Below are positions 7,797 to 16,130 of a stretch of 64,000 bases of DNA, in pieces. A model generated the notes under the pieces. It searched no databases. It was given only the letters and a program-made list of their open reading frames with translations, and was not told the DNA's origin. The first letter of the stretch is position 1; every line of letters starts with the position of its first letter. The translations under genes were made by a program, and so were the position numbers. Origin of the DNA: an uncultured Alphaproteobacteria bacterium (lineage in GTDB: Bacteria; Pseudomonadota; Alphaproteobacteria; CAAHEQ01; UBA3637); NCBI GenBank assembly GCA_944392785.1, contig CALXXW010000013.1, forward strand, positions 62,001-126,000, written 5' to 3'.

Positions 7797-9233
7797 GTGT
7801 CGCAGAACGAGCAAATAGAAAAAATAATTTCAGGAGCGTATCAATACGGTTTTGAAACCGATGTGGCGGCTGATGTTATGTCAAAAGGCCTTTCGGAGGA
7901 TATCATTCGTCAAATTTCCGCTAAAAAGAATGAACCGGATTGGCTTTTATCCTTCCGTTTAAAAGCTTATCGACATTGGCAAACCATGACAGAACCGCAT
8001 TGGGGAAAGTTGACCTATCCTTCTATTGATTATCAAGCTTTGTCTTACTATGCCGCACCACAAAAAAAAGCTTTAAAATCACTGGAGGAGGTCGATCCAG
8101 CCATTTTAAAAACATATGAAAAGCTGGGGATTCCTTTGCAAGAACAAAAGATGCTGGCTGGTGTGGCTGTTGATGCGATTTTCGATAGTGTTTCGGTTGC
8201 CACAACCTATAAACAGAGGCTGAAAGAGCAGGGGATTTTATTTTGTTCCTTATCTGAAGCTGTGCAGGAGTATCCGGATCTTATACGCAAGTATTTGGGA
8301 ACGGTTGTTCCTTATACGGACAATTTTTTTGCCGCTTTAAATAGTGCCGTTTTTTCGGATGGTTCTTTTGTGTATATTCCTAAAGGGGTTCGTTGTCCGA
8401 TGGAGCTGTCCAGCTATTTTCGCATCAATGCGCGTCATGCGGGGCAATTTGAGCGCACTTTAATTATAGCCGAAGAAGGCTCGTTTGTCAGTTATTTGGA
8501 AGGGTGTACCGCGCCTCAACGAGATGAAAATCAGCTTCATGCCGCAGTCGTTGAAATTATTGTTTTGGATGATGCCGAGGTCAAATACTCAACCGTTCAA
8601 AATTGGTATCCCGGTGATGAAAAAGGGCAAGGTGGTATTTATAATTTCGTCACAAAACGCGGAGTTTGTCATCATCGAGCGAAATTATCTTGGACTCAGG
8701 TTGAAACAGGCTCGGCCATTACATGGAAATATCCCAGTTGTATTCTAAAGGGAGATGAGGCGGTCGGTGAGTTTTATTCGGTGGCTTTAACAAATCATTA
8801 TCAACAAGCCGATACGGGAACAAAAATGATTCATTTAGGAAGGAATACCTCATCCACGATTATTTCAAAGGGAATTTCGGCCGGGCATTCTAATAATACA
8901 TATCGCGGACTTGTTAAAATGGGACGACAAGCGATATGTGCACGGAATATCTCTCGGTGTGACAGTTTGCTGATAGGTGATTTATGCGGGGCCCATACTA
9001 TTCCCGTCATGGAGTCTCAACATACGACAGCCATTATTGAACACGAGGCAACAACCTCTAAAATATCAGCCGAGCAATTATTTTATGCCGAAAGTCGAGG
9101 CTTGTCGGCAGAGCAGGCTGTCGGGTTGATTGTTAACGGTTTCTGCCGGGAGGTTATGCAGCGCTTGCCGATGGAGTTTGCTATAGAGGCGCAGCGTCTG
9201 ATCGGCATTCAATTAGAAGGGAGTGTTGGATGA
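7797..9233 (+). CDS. sufB: Fe-S cluster assembly scaffold SufB
   Basis: SufB is the scaffold of the SufBC2D complex on which Fe-S clusters form. The conserved C-terminal core is intact, including the [16 protein letters not shown] segment and the terminal [22 protein letters not shown]. The first ATG of the frame (7788) overlaps the likely ribosome site; AAAGGATG lies 9 nt before GTG at 7797, so I prefer this GTG start (478 aa). It leads a plus-strand sufBCDS-T operon with no IscR or SufR regulator next to it. Confidence 0.95.
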   Translation: MSQNEQIEKIISGAYQYGFETDVAADVMSKGLSEDIIRQISAKKNEPDWLLSFRLKAYRHWQTMTEPHWGKLTYPSIDYQALSYYAAPQKKALKSLEEVDPAILKTYEKLGIPLQEQKMLAGVAVDAIFDSVSVATTYKQRLKEQGILFCSLSEAVQEYPDLIRKYLGTVVPYTDNFFAALNSAVFSDGSFVYIPKGVRCPMELSSYFRINARHAGQFERTLIIAEEGSFVSYLEGCTAPQRDENQLHAAVVEIIVLDDAEVKYSTVQNWYPGDEKGQGGIYNFVTKRGVCHHRAKLSWTQVETGSAITWKYPSCILKGDEAVGEFYSVALTNHYQQADTGTKMIHLGRNTSSTIISKGISAGHSNNTYRGLVKMGRQAICARNISRCDSLLIGDLCGAHTIPVMESQHTTAIIEHEATTSKISAEQLFYAESRGLSAEQAVGLIVNGFCREVMQRLPMEFAIEAQRLIGIQLEGSVG

Positions 9234-9311
9234 CACCAAGCACGCTTTGATAAAATGTATCTCAACCCAAAAAGAGGGAATATGTGGCGCTTTAATAACG
9301 AGGAAAATAAA

Positions 9312-10073
9312 ATGACTGAAAATAACGAAAAGGCTTGGCTGGAGATTAGAAATCTATCGGCTCGGGTGGATGGAAAAGAGATTTTAAAAGATTTTTCTTT
9401 AACCGTTAATGCGGGGGAAATTCATGTGATTATGGGACCTAATGGCTCGGGGAAATCGACTCTTTCAAACGTGATTGCAGGAAACCCCTTGTATGAGATA
9501 ACCCAAGGCTCAATCTATTTTAAAGGGCAAGATGTTTTAAAGATGACGCCGGATGCTCGAGCTAATTTGGGTATCTTTTTGGCTTTTCAATATCCCGTTG
9601 AGTTGCCGGGAGTCAGCACGGCTCTTTTCTTAAAAACAGCCCTTAATAGTAAGCGTGCTTTTTTAGGTGAACCCGAATTAGATGCCGTGCAATTTATGAA
9701 ACGCTTAAAAACCAGAGCAAAAGCTCTTGATATTTCAGATGATATGCTCAAACGCCCCGTCAACGTCGGTTTTTCCGGAGGAGAAAAAAAGAAAATGGAA
9801 ACTTTCCAAATGGCTTTTCTGGAACCGGATTTTTGTATTTTAGATGAGATGGACTCCGGACTGGACATAGATGCTTTACGAACGGTCTCTTCCGCCGTCA
9901 ATGTCATGCGAGAGCCTCATCGATCCTTTTTATTGATTACGCACCATCAAAAATTATTAGATTATATTACCCCTGATTATGTCCATGTGATGGTCAAGGG
10001 GCAGATTGTCAAATCCGGGGATAAATCTTTGGCACTTGAATTGGAAAAAACAGGTTATGATCTTTATAAATAA
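9312..10073 (+). CDS. sufC: Fe-S cluster assembly ATPase SufC
   Basis: SufC is the ABC-type ATPase that drives the SufBC2D scaffold. Walker A (GPNGSGKST), the ABC signature (FSGGEKKKME) and Walker B (CILDEMDSGLD) are present, followed by a switch histidine in LLITHHQK. An in-frame ATG exists at 9255, but AGGA lies 8 nt before the ATG at 9312, and this start gives the usual 253 residues. It begins 78 nt after sufB and overlaps sufD by 17 bp. Confidence 0.95.
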   Translation: MTENNEKAWLEIRNLSARVDGKEILKDFSLTVNAGEIHVIMGPNGSGKSTLSNVIAGNPLYEITQGSIYFKGQDVLKMTPDARANLGIFLAFQYPVELPGVSTALFLKTALNSKRAFLGEPELDAVQFMKRLKTRAKALDISDDMLKRPVNVGFSGGEKKKMETFQMAFLEPDFCILDEMDSGLDIDALRTVSSAVNVMREPHRSFLLITHHQKLLDYITPDYVHVMVKGQIVKSGDKSLALELEKTGYDLYK

Positions 10074-10665
10074 CATTTGTTTAATTGATAATCAGGAACC
10101 TGTCGAGCTGACGACTCCTCGAACGTTTGAGGTGGGAAAAGATGGGTGTTTAAGTATAACTCTCTTGCATTTTCAGGGAGAAAGTAAGCTTCGTATCATC
10201 TTGGCTGGGGATAATGCCAGATGCACAATAAAATGTGTATATTTATCTAATAAAAACAATCAGAATAACATAGAAATTGAAGTAATACATAAACATGAAA
10301 ATACCTATTCGAATCAAGTGATAAAAGGTGTTGCAACCGATTCATCGCGTGTTTCCTTTAAGGGGATGATTCGTATTCCACCAAAGGCTCAACACTGTGA
10401 AGGCACTCAAAATCATCGCGGCATTTTGTTAAGTGATACAGCAACAATCACAGCTGTGCCGGAGTTAGAAATTTATGCGGATGATGTCAAGTGCACGCAC
10501 GGATCGGCTATTGGGTCCCTGGAAACATCGGCTTTATTTTATCTAATGTCGCGGGGGATTGAAAGAAAGACGGCTCGCCGATTATTGTTAACGGCGTTTT
10601 TATCGGATATACTTCCGGATAGATATCAAGTGATTATAGAAGATTGGGTCAGTAAAAATGTATAA
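10057..10665 (+). CDS. sufD: SufD-like scaffold protein, C-terminal core only
   Basis: The C-terminal half carries the SufD/SufB family signature: EGTQNHRGILLSDTAT, then PELEIYADDVKCTHGSAIG and a helical tail RGIERKTARRLLLTAFLSDILP. With the ATG at 10057 the protein is only 202 residues, roughly half of typical SufD, and lacks the N-terminal helical region and much of the beta-helix. The reading frame is undamaged and overlaps both neighbours (sufC by 17 bp, sufS by 8 bp), so it looks like a functional mini-SufD and not a decaying gene. It would pair with SufB and bind SufC. Confidence 0.88.
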   Translation: MIFINNICLIDNQEPVELTTPRTFEVGKDGCLSITLLHFQGESKLRIILAGDNARCTIKCVYLSNKNNQNNIEIEVIHKHENTYSNQVIKGVATDSSRVSFKGMIRIPPKAQHCEGTQNHRGILLSDTATITAVPELEIYADDVKCTHGSAIGSLETSALFYLMSRGIERKTARRLLLTAFLSDILPDRYQVIIEDWVSKNV

Positions 10666-11875
10666 AGATGATTTTCCCTTGTTGAAAAATAATCCGTTGA
10701 TTTATTTGGATACGGCGGCTTCAGCACAAAAGCCGGTTTGTGTACTTCAGACAATGGATAACTTTTATCGGAACTTTTATGCGAATGTTCATCGAGGACA
10801 GTGTGATATTGCGGTTCAAGCAACTGAGGCTTATGAAACGGCTCGACAAACGGTGGCTCAGTTTATCGGCGCGACACCTTCCGATATTGTTTTTACAAAA
10901 AGCGCCACAGAAGCTATCAATTTGGTTGCCAATAGTTATGCTTGGACATTGAAGGCGGGAGATGAGGTTCTTATTTCCATTGCTGAGCATCATGCCAATT
11001 TTGTTCCCTGGCAACAGGCTTGCCTGAAAAGTGGGGCGACATTAAAAATAGCTGGTATTTTACCTGATGGAACGCTGGATATGACGGATTTTAATATGAA
11101 ATTAAGTCCTCGAACAAAAGTTGTGGCTTTAACGCATATTTCCAATGTATTAGGGACGATCAATCCGATTGAACAGGCTATACAGGCAGCCCATCGTGTT
11201 GGCGCACGTATCTTGATTGATGCTTCACAGAGTGTTGCTCATCTTCCGATAGATGTCTCTGTCTTGAAATGTGATTTTTTAGCTTTTTCAGGGCACAAAA
11301 TCTATGGACCGACAGGAATTGGTGTTCTTTACGGACAGGCTGATGCCCTCAAAGAATTACAACCCTATCAATATGGAGGGGATATGATTAAAGAGGTCTT
11401 TGTGGACAAGACAACGTTTGCGGAACCGCCCGCCTGTTTTGAAGCCGGAACGCCTCCGATTGCAGAGGCTTTAGGATTAGCGGCAGCTCTGGAATATATT
11501 CATCATATTGGCTTTAAAAAAATACAAGAGCACGATCAAGTTTTATCTTCCTGTGCCCTTTCGGGACTTGAGAATTTTCCCAACGGGGATATTTTAGGAA
11601 AAAGTCATTCAAAAACAGGGTTGGTTTCCTTTAATATCAAAGGCATACATCCATCTGATCTTGCTTTTATATTGGCCAAAGAGAATATTTGTGTGCGAGT
11701 AGGGCACCATTGTGCCATGCCTTTGCATCAAGCTTTGGGACACCCTCTGTCTTTACGTATTTCTTTTGGCATTTATAATACACAAACGGATGTGCAGGTG
11801 TTTTTAGAAGCGCTTCAAAAAGCCGTATCTTTTTTTAAAAAGGACATGTTATGGACATCGAACATTATGAGATAG
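10658..11875 (+). CDS. sufS: Cysteine desulfurase SufS
   Basis: SufS is a PLP enzyme that frees sulfur from cysteine for SufB. The PLP lysine lies in FSGHKIYGPTG, the NVLGTINPI and TKSATEAINLVA-type (here FTKSATEAINLVA) motifs are present, and the catalytic cysteine lies in RVGHHCAMPLH, typical of group II desulfurases. Its length (405 aa) is normal. It overlaps sufD by 8 bp and sufT by 25 bp. No sufE or sufU gene, the usual sulfur acceptor, is beside it. Confidence 0.95.
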   Translation: MYKDDFPLLKNNPLIYLDTAASAQKPVCVLQTMDNFYRNFYANVHRGQCDIAVQATEAYETARQTVAQFIGATPSDIVFTKSATEAINLVANSYAWTLKAGDEVLISIAEHHANFVPWQQACLKSGATLKIAGILPDGTLDMTDFNMKLSPRTKVVALTHISNVLGTINPIEQAIQAAHRVGARILIDASQSVAHLPIDVSVLKCDFLAFSGHKIYGPTGIGVLYGQADALKELQPYQYGGDMIKEVFVDKTTFAEPPACFEAGTPPIAEALGLAAALEYIHHIGFKKIQEHDQVLSSCALSGLENFPNGDILGKSHSKTGLVSFNIKGIHPSDLAFILAKENICVRVGHHCAMPLHQALGHPLSLRISFGIYNTQTDVQVFLEALQKAVSFFKKDMLWTSNIMR

Positions 11876-12249
11876 AAGTTCCTTTAAATCCCTTAGAAAC
11901 ACAGGATTATAAAGCGACCGCCGGTCAACCGCTGGAATCAGAGACTCCTCACGCAACTCAAGAGGATATTATTTCGGCCTTAAAATCTGTTCAAGATCCT
12001 GAATTGATGCTTAATGTATATGAGTTGGGGTTAATTTATGATATGCGACAAGAGGCGAATGGAGATGTATTCATCTTGATGACTCTTACCTCTCCCACAT
12101 GCCCTATGGCAGGAGAGATGCCGCATATGGTCGCACTTGCCGTTGCCTCTGTTCCGGGAGTGGGACGAGTGACAGTTGAGCTGACTTTTGACCCCCCGTG
12201 GACAATAGATCGATTATCCGAGGAAATCCGACTCTTGATGGGGATCTAA
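11851..12249 (+). CDS. sufT: SufT-like Fe-S maturation protein (DUF59/MIP18 family)
   Basis: The 132-residue protein has a disordered N-terminus (about 40 residues) and then a MIP18 domain with VQDPELMLNVYELGLIYD and TLTSPTCPMAGEMP, whose cysteine is the conserved one of the family. SufT proteins help mature Fe-S proteins under high demand. It overlaps sufS by 25 bp and is the last gene of the operon. Its 3' end overlaps the convergent XRE gene by 36 bp. Confidence 0.88.
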   Translation: MDIEHYEIEVPLNPLETQDYKATAGQPLESETPHATQEDIISALKSVQDPELMLNVYELGLIYDMRQEANGDVFILMTLTSPTCPMAGEMPHMVALAVASVPGVGRVTVELTFDPPWTIDRLSEEIRLLMGI

Positions 12250-12774
12250 ATAGACGGTTCGAGGCTCTGACGATGTTGAAGTGCCTGGCTTGTCAGAAGT
12301 GGTTGAATCCTTTTCTTCCTGAGCAATCAATGTTTTTAAAAGATTTAAAATCGTTTTAGCCATACCGGCATTTTTTATCTTTTGGTATAAACGAGCAACT
12401 TCAAAAGCATCTGCCGTCAGCCCCATAAATGTCATATGCAGGGATGAATCGAAAAATCTTTTGCCCGTGATATGCATGGGGCTTTGGGCTTCAGTTTCCT
12501 TAGCCATCCCATCATAGAAAAAGTCAATAGGGACGTTCAGAACTTGCGATAAATCCCAAAGACGGCTGGCTCCGATACGATTAAGCCCTTTTTCATACTT
12601 TTGAACCTGTTGAAATGTCAAGCCTAATTTTTTAGCCAATTCTTCTTGGCTCATTTTATTGATTTGTCGACCAAAACGAACACGTGATCCCACATAGGCA
12701 TCTACCGGATTAGGAGTGCCGTCAGACAAACGACCACGAACGGTTCCCATTTTCTTTTCTGCTTTTTCTTTCAT
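12214..12774 (-). CDS. XRE-family helix-turn-helix regulator
   Basis: An N-terminal Cro/CI-type DNA-binding domain covers about residues 20-80 (VGSRVRFGRQ...MSQEELAKKLGLTFQQVQKYEKG...). It is followed by a helical C-terminal part of the kind found in many alphaproteobacterial regulators, then a Ser/Thr-rich tail. The longer frame starts at 12861, but it would begin upstream of the promoter; GGAGGGAGAA lies right before the ATG at 12774, giving 186 residues. It has its own promoter with an ACATAT/ATATGT palindrome in the spacer, suggesting autoregulation. It is convergent with the suf operon. Targets are unknown. Confidence 0.88.
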   Translation of the reverse strand: MKEKAEKKMGTVRGRLSDGTPNPVDAYVGSRVRFGRQINKMSQEELAKKLGLTFQQVQKYEKGLNRIGASRLWDLSQVLNVPIDFFYDGMAKETEAQSPMHITGKRFFDSSLHMTFMGLTADAFEVARLYQKIKNAGMAKTILNLLKTLIAQEEKDSTTSDKPGTSTSSEPRTVYLDPHQESDFLG

Positions 12775-12819
12775 TTCTCCCTCCTGCAAAATACAACTAT
12801 TAGTTTTGTTTATGAGGAC

Positions 12820-12848
12820 ATGATACATATAACCATATGTTTTGTCAA
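12820..12848 (-). promoter_or_regulatory. Promoter and probable operator of the XRE gene
   Basis: Minus strand TTGACA (12843-12848) and TATCAT (12820-12825) have 17-bp spacing. The spacer contains ACATAT-GGTT-ATATGT, a two-fold symmetric site well placed for repressor binding. Confidence 0.7.
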
Positions 12849-12866
12849 ATGAAATTATCACTTTTG

Positions 12867-12898
12867 GGAATATTCTTTCGAATACAAGAATATATTCC
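12867..12898. repeat. AT-rich inverted repeat upstream of the XRE promoter
   Basis: The left arm GGAATATTCTT (12867-12877) and right arm AAGAATATATTCC (12886-12898) are nearly complementary, with an extra AT in the right arm. No T-run follows on either strand, so an operator is more likely than a terminator. It lies 18 bp upstream of the -35 box. Confidence 0.5.
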
Positions 12899-12934
12899 TA
12901 TAAAATCAATGCGATGAGAACAGCGGAATCCTGA

Positions 12935-13951
12935 TTAGACAATCACATTTTGAGGCTTTTTTTCCAAAAACAACCGTATATTTTCAAGTGTTGTAGCGTT
13001 AATGCGTGAAATAGCATCTATGGAATTAAAGGCAATATGAGGTGTTGCGATAACATTACGAAACTGCAATAGTTTAAGATTCATCGCTGAGTCTAATAAA
13101 AAGGCGCTATCTTTCATATGCGGAGCCGTTGCGACTTCATCATGAAGCAAAAAATCTTCATTTTCCAAAACATCCAGGCCTGCCGCACCGACTTTACCGC
13201 TTTTTAAGGCCTGATAAAGTGCTTGGGTATCAATTAAATCTCCGCGAGCGGTGTTAATAATAATGACTCCTTTTTTCATCAAGCGAAAAGCTTCTTCATC
13301 TAGCAAGTGAAAATTCTCCGGCGTTGAGGGGATATGAAGAGAGATAATATCGGCTCTTTTAAAGATGCTTTTTAAATCTCTTGCATAGAACTTTTTTAAA
13401 TCTGCGGCCGGGTATTTGTCAAAAGCCAAAACTTTCATGTTAAATCCTTGCGCCAACTGTATCATATGCCGCCCAATAGAGCCTGTTCCAATGATACCAA
13501 TGGTCTTTCCCTGTAAATCGTAGCCCATATAATTGGACATTTCAATGCGGTTATGGGCCATATCGTTTTTCGCACGAATAATTTGGCGAGCCAAAGCCAA
13601 TAAAAGGCCAAAAGCAAACTCAGCCACTGTGGCTTCTCCATATTTGGGAACGTTGACAACCGTAATGCCGCGTCGTTTACAATACTCTAAATCGATATGA
13701 TTGACCCCGGTGGAGCGTGTCGCAATCAACTTGAGAGAGGGAAATAGATCTAAACGTTCATTTAATACGACTTCAGAATGCGTAAATAATGAAATGATCT
13801 CTACATCTCGATAGGGCTCCACTTTATTCAAAGGGGCCGTGTTTAAACTCTCTCTAAAGAAAACAGGGGTCACTTCAGATACGGGGTGCTTCCGAATAAA
13901 GTGGGTCAGTAAAGAATCTGAATCAAAAAATAAAATTTGCTGTGTCATCAT
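12935..13951 (-). CDS. D-2-hydroxyacid dehydrogenase, probably D-lactate dehydrogenase
   Basis: The 338-residue protein has the two-domain fold of NAD-dependent D-hydroxyacid dehydrogenases. The dinucleotide site is GKTIGIIGTGSIGRH; the catalytic Arg lies in NTARGDLID, the Glu in LDVLENED and the His in TPHIAFNS. The substrate-domain segment TRSTGVNHID and the late insertion before ATPHIAFNS resemble fermentative D-lactate dehydrogenases (LdhA type) more than phosphoglycerate dehydrogenase, which would carry a C-terminal ACT domain. It would reduce pyruvate and regenerate NAD. It is a single gene with GGAGAG before the ATG. Another 2-oxoacid substrate cannot be excluded. Confidence 0.82.
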   Translation of the reverse strand: MMTQQILFFDSDSLLTHFIRKHPVSEVTPVFFRESLNTAPLNKVEPYRDVEIISLFTHSEVVLNERLDLFPSLKLIATRSTGVNHIDLEYCKRRGITVVNVPKYGEATVAEFAFGLLLALARQIIRAKNDMAHNRIEMSNYMGYDLQGKTIGIIGTGSIGRHMIQLAQGFNMKVLAFDKYPAADLKKFYARDLKSIFKRADIISLHIPSTPENFHLLDEEAFRLMKKGVIIINTARGDLIDTQALYQALKSGKVGAAGLDVLENEDFLLHDEVATAPHMKDSAFLLDSAMNLKLLQFRNVIATPHIAFNSIDAISRINATTLENIRLFLEKKPQNVIV

Positions 13952-14007
13952 AACTCTCCTTTAATGATATTGTAATACAGATAGAGAGAATCTATCAAAA
14001 ATGCAAG

Positions 14008-14036
14008 TAAAAAAGGCTTATTTCATCAATAAGCCT
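14008..14036 (-). terminator. Rho-independent terminator overlapping the accD stop
   Basis: On the minus strand AGGCTTATT and AATAAGCCT form a perfect 9-bp stem with a 5-nt loop, followed by TTTTTTAC. The stem includes the last codons and the TAA stop of accD. Confidence 0.85.
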
Positions 14037-14863
14037 AAGATTTTTATAAGTTCAGACCGTAATTTCTTTCGATGAACGACCTGATCCAACATACCATGCT
14101 CTAACAGATAGCTTGCTTTTTGGAAGTTGGGTGGTAATTTTTCACGAATGGTTTGCTCAATAACGCGTGCTCCGGCAAAGCCGATAACAGAACCAGGTTC
14201 TGCCAAGGTAATATCACCCAACATAGCAAAGGAAGCCGTCACACCTCCTGTTGTCGGATCCGTCAAAACCGTAATGTATGGGAGTTTTTTCTTCTTCAGT
14301 TTTTTGACAGCCACGGTGGTGCGCGCCATCTGCATCAAGGATAAGATTCCCTCTTGCATACGAGCTCCTCCCGATGCGGGGATTAAGATGAGAGCTGCCT
14401 CCTGTAAATCCGCTAGATGGGCTGCCATCACAATCGCTTCCCCCACATACGTTCCCATAGAGCCTCCCATAAAACTAAAATCAAACACACCGATAACGGC
14501 ATTTTTTCCACCGATTTTCCCGTGTGCTACGATAATAGCATCGTCATTTTTAGTCTTTTTACGCGCCTCTTTCAAACGATCGGTATACTTTTTAAGATCA
14601 GCAAATTTTAACGGATCCTCTTTAACTTTTGGCAGTTGGATCAGCGTATACTCATGGTTATCAAACAGCATATCCAGACGCTTGAGAGAGGGAAGACGAA
14701 AGTGATGGTCACATCGTGGACAAACGAAATCTGATTTCGTAATCTCCGAATGAAAAAGCATCGCTCCGCAATCGGGGCATCTGTCCCAAAAATTATCGGG
14801 AATATCCTTGTGAATATTAACCTTTTTAACGGTTGGGCGTGTTAAGTTGGTAATCCAGTTCAT
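14018..14863 (-). CDS. accD: Acetyl-CoA carboxylase carboxyltransferase subunit beta
   Basis: AccD with AccA transfers the carboxyl group from biotin to acetyl-CoA to start fatty acid synthesis. The N-terminal zinc ribbon has C29, C32, C48 and C51. The crotonase-like domain follows, with FSFMGGSMGTYVGE and IPASGGARMQEG oxyanion-hole motifs and DPTTGGVTASFA. At 281 residues it is full length. It is 6 nt downstream of ihfB and ends in a terminator. Confidence 0.95.
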   Translation of the reverse strand: MNWITNLTRPTVKKVNIHKDIPDNFWDRCPDCGAMLFHSEITKSDFVCPRCDHHFRLPSLKRLDMLFDNHEYTLIQLPKVKEDPLKFADLKKYTDRLKEARKKTKNDDAIIVAHGKIGGKNAVIGVFDFSFMGGSMGTYVGEAIVMAAHLADLQEAALILIPASGGARMQEGILSLMQMARTTVAVKKLKKKKLPYITVLTDPTTGGVTASFAMLGDITLAEPGSVIGFAGARVIEQTIREKLPPNFQKASYLLEHGMLDQVVHRKKLRSELIKILGLLMK

Positions 14864-14869
14864 GGTTTT

Positions 14870-15157
14870 CTAAGCGCTTTTTCTACCGTTTAAGGCATCA
14901 TTAACATTTTTGCCTGCTTTAAAGAAAGGAATCTTTTTGGCGGCGACCTGAACATGGGCTCCCGTTTTGGGGTTTCTTCCCATGCGTGCGTGACGTTCAC
15001 GAACGGACAAAACACCAAAGCCACGCAACTCGACACGATTGCCCTTGACTAAAGCTTTGGTAATTTCATCAAAGACGGTTGTCACCAAACGATCTGCATC
15101 AGCTCGAGTCAGTTTTGTTTGTTTCGCGATTTTAGAGATTAATTCTGATTTAATCAT
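14870..15157 (-). CDS. ihfB: Integration host factor subunit beta (HU/IHF family)
   Basis: This 95-residue DNA-bending protein has the HU/IHF fold, with the N-terminal MIKSELI, the core VELRGFGVLSV and the DNA-intercalating arm GRNPKTG. The MxKSELI start and arm sequence favour IHF beta over HU. It is transcribed from its own promoter within the intergenic space after atpG and leads into accD. Confidence 0.85.
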   Translation of the reverse strand: MIKSELISKIAKQTKLTRADADRLVTTVFDEITKALVKGNRVELRGFGVLSVRERHARMGRNPKTGAHVQVAAKKIPFFKAGKNVNDALNGRKSA

Positions 15158-15193
15158 ATTTTTTCCTTTCTTTTATGTTGGTCTGATAAGGTT

Positions 15194-15222
15194 GTTTTAC
15201 TCGTTTTTTTGATAATTGTCAA
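15194..15222 (-). promoter_or_regulatory. Promoter of ihfB-accD
   Basis: Minus strand TTGACA (15217-15222) and TAAAAC (15194-15199) have 17-bp spacing, located between atpG and ihfB. Confidence 0.7.
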
Positions 15223-15239
15223 GCAGTGTCATCAAATCT

Positions 15240-16130
15240 TCATTTTTTATCTTTCTTTTTCATGCTTTCAGCTCCGGAGACAATATCAATCAATTCATCC
15301 GTAATTGACGTCTGACGTAATTGCTGATAAGTTAGGTTCATTTCCTCCAAAGAAGCATCTATATTCTGTTCCGCTTGTTGCATATTTACCATGCGTGTAT
15401 AGTGTTCCGAGGCTAAAGAGGCCGTTAATCCTTGAGCTAAAATAACGGTTAAATACTCATTAATTAAGGCACTAAACAGTTTTTCTCTTTCGGCCGTAAT
15501 CAACGGCAAACTTTTTCCTTCCCATTTATGGTGCTTGAGCTCTTGCAGATCCGTATAGGGTAGGGGCATCAGTTGTCGCATCTCGACATGCTGAACCATT
15601 CCGCTTTGACGATATGTATAAAAAACAAACACTTGTTCAATTTGCTGTTTAGCAATAATATCGTTTAATTTCATCAAAACCATGGCAGCGACTGTGGCAA
15701 TTTCCTTTAAAGAATTTGAAATGGCATATGTTGCCGCAATAGGTAATTTTTGAGTTTCTGCCATAAGCCCCATGCGCTTCCCAACGCATAAAAAACAAGC
15801 ATCGGATAACAGATTCCGTTCTGCCAGAGTATTCTTAGCCGTAGTCATCACATCTCTGTTAAAACGTCCCACCAACCCATTATCCGAACCAATCACGATA
15901 GCCACTGTCTTTGGGTGAGGGGTCTTTATCGGTTGAGGCGTATAGAAAAAAGCATCGTTTTGTAATAATCCCTGAAACCCCTCACGAATGGTTTGTGCGT
16001 ATGCATTTAAAGAGACCAAAGCCCGTTCATATTGCCCGACACTGACCGAAGAAAGCATTTTCATCGTGCTGACAATATCGCGTAAATCGGTTGTTGTTTT
16101 AATACGTTTGTTTAAGGCTTCTAGACTCAT
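15240..16130 (-). CDS. atpG: N-ATPase F1 subunit gamma
   Basis: Gamma is the central shaft that couples catalysis to ring rotation. The N-terminal helix (SLEALNKRIKTTTDLRDIVSTMKMLSS) and the C-terminal helix (EEMNLTYQQLRQTSITDELIDIVSGAESM) are typical, with a Rossmann-like middle domain. It is the last gene of the nine-gene operon and overlaps atpA by 4 bp. The final position after atpA matches the N-ATPase order, in which gamma follows alpha and no separate delta gene exists. Confidence 0.92.
   Translation of the reverse strand: MSLEALNKRIKTTTDLRDIVSTMKMLSSVSVGQYERALVSLNAYAQTIREGFQGLLQNDAFFYTPQPIKTPHPKTVAIVIGSDNGLVGRFNRDVMTTAKNTLAERNLLSDACFLCVGKRMGLMAETQKLPIAATYAISNSLKEIATVAAMVLMKLNDIIAKQQIEQVFVFYTYRQSGMVQHVEMRQLMPLPYTDLQELKHHKWEGKSLPLITAEREKLFSALINEYLTVILAQGLTASLASEHYTRMVNMQQAEQNIDASLEEMNLTYQQLRQTSITDELIDIVSGAESMKKKDKK

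Noticed and set aside
12935-13951. Phosphoglycerate dehydrogenase (serA)
   Set aside because: No C-terminal ACT domain, and the late insertion and length fit fermentative D-lactate dehydrogenases better.
14127-14705. 192-codon plus-strand frame inside accD
   Set aside because: Antisense shadow of accD with no ribosome site and no recognisable domain.
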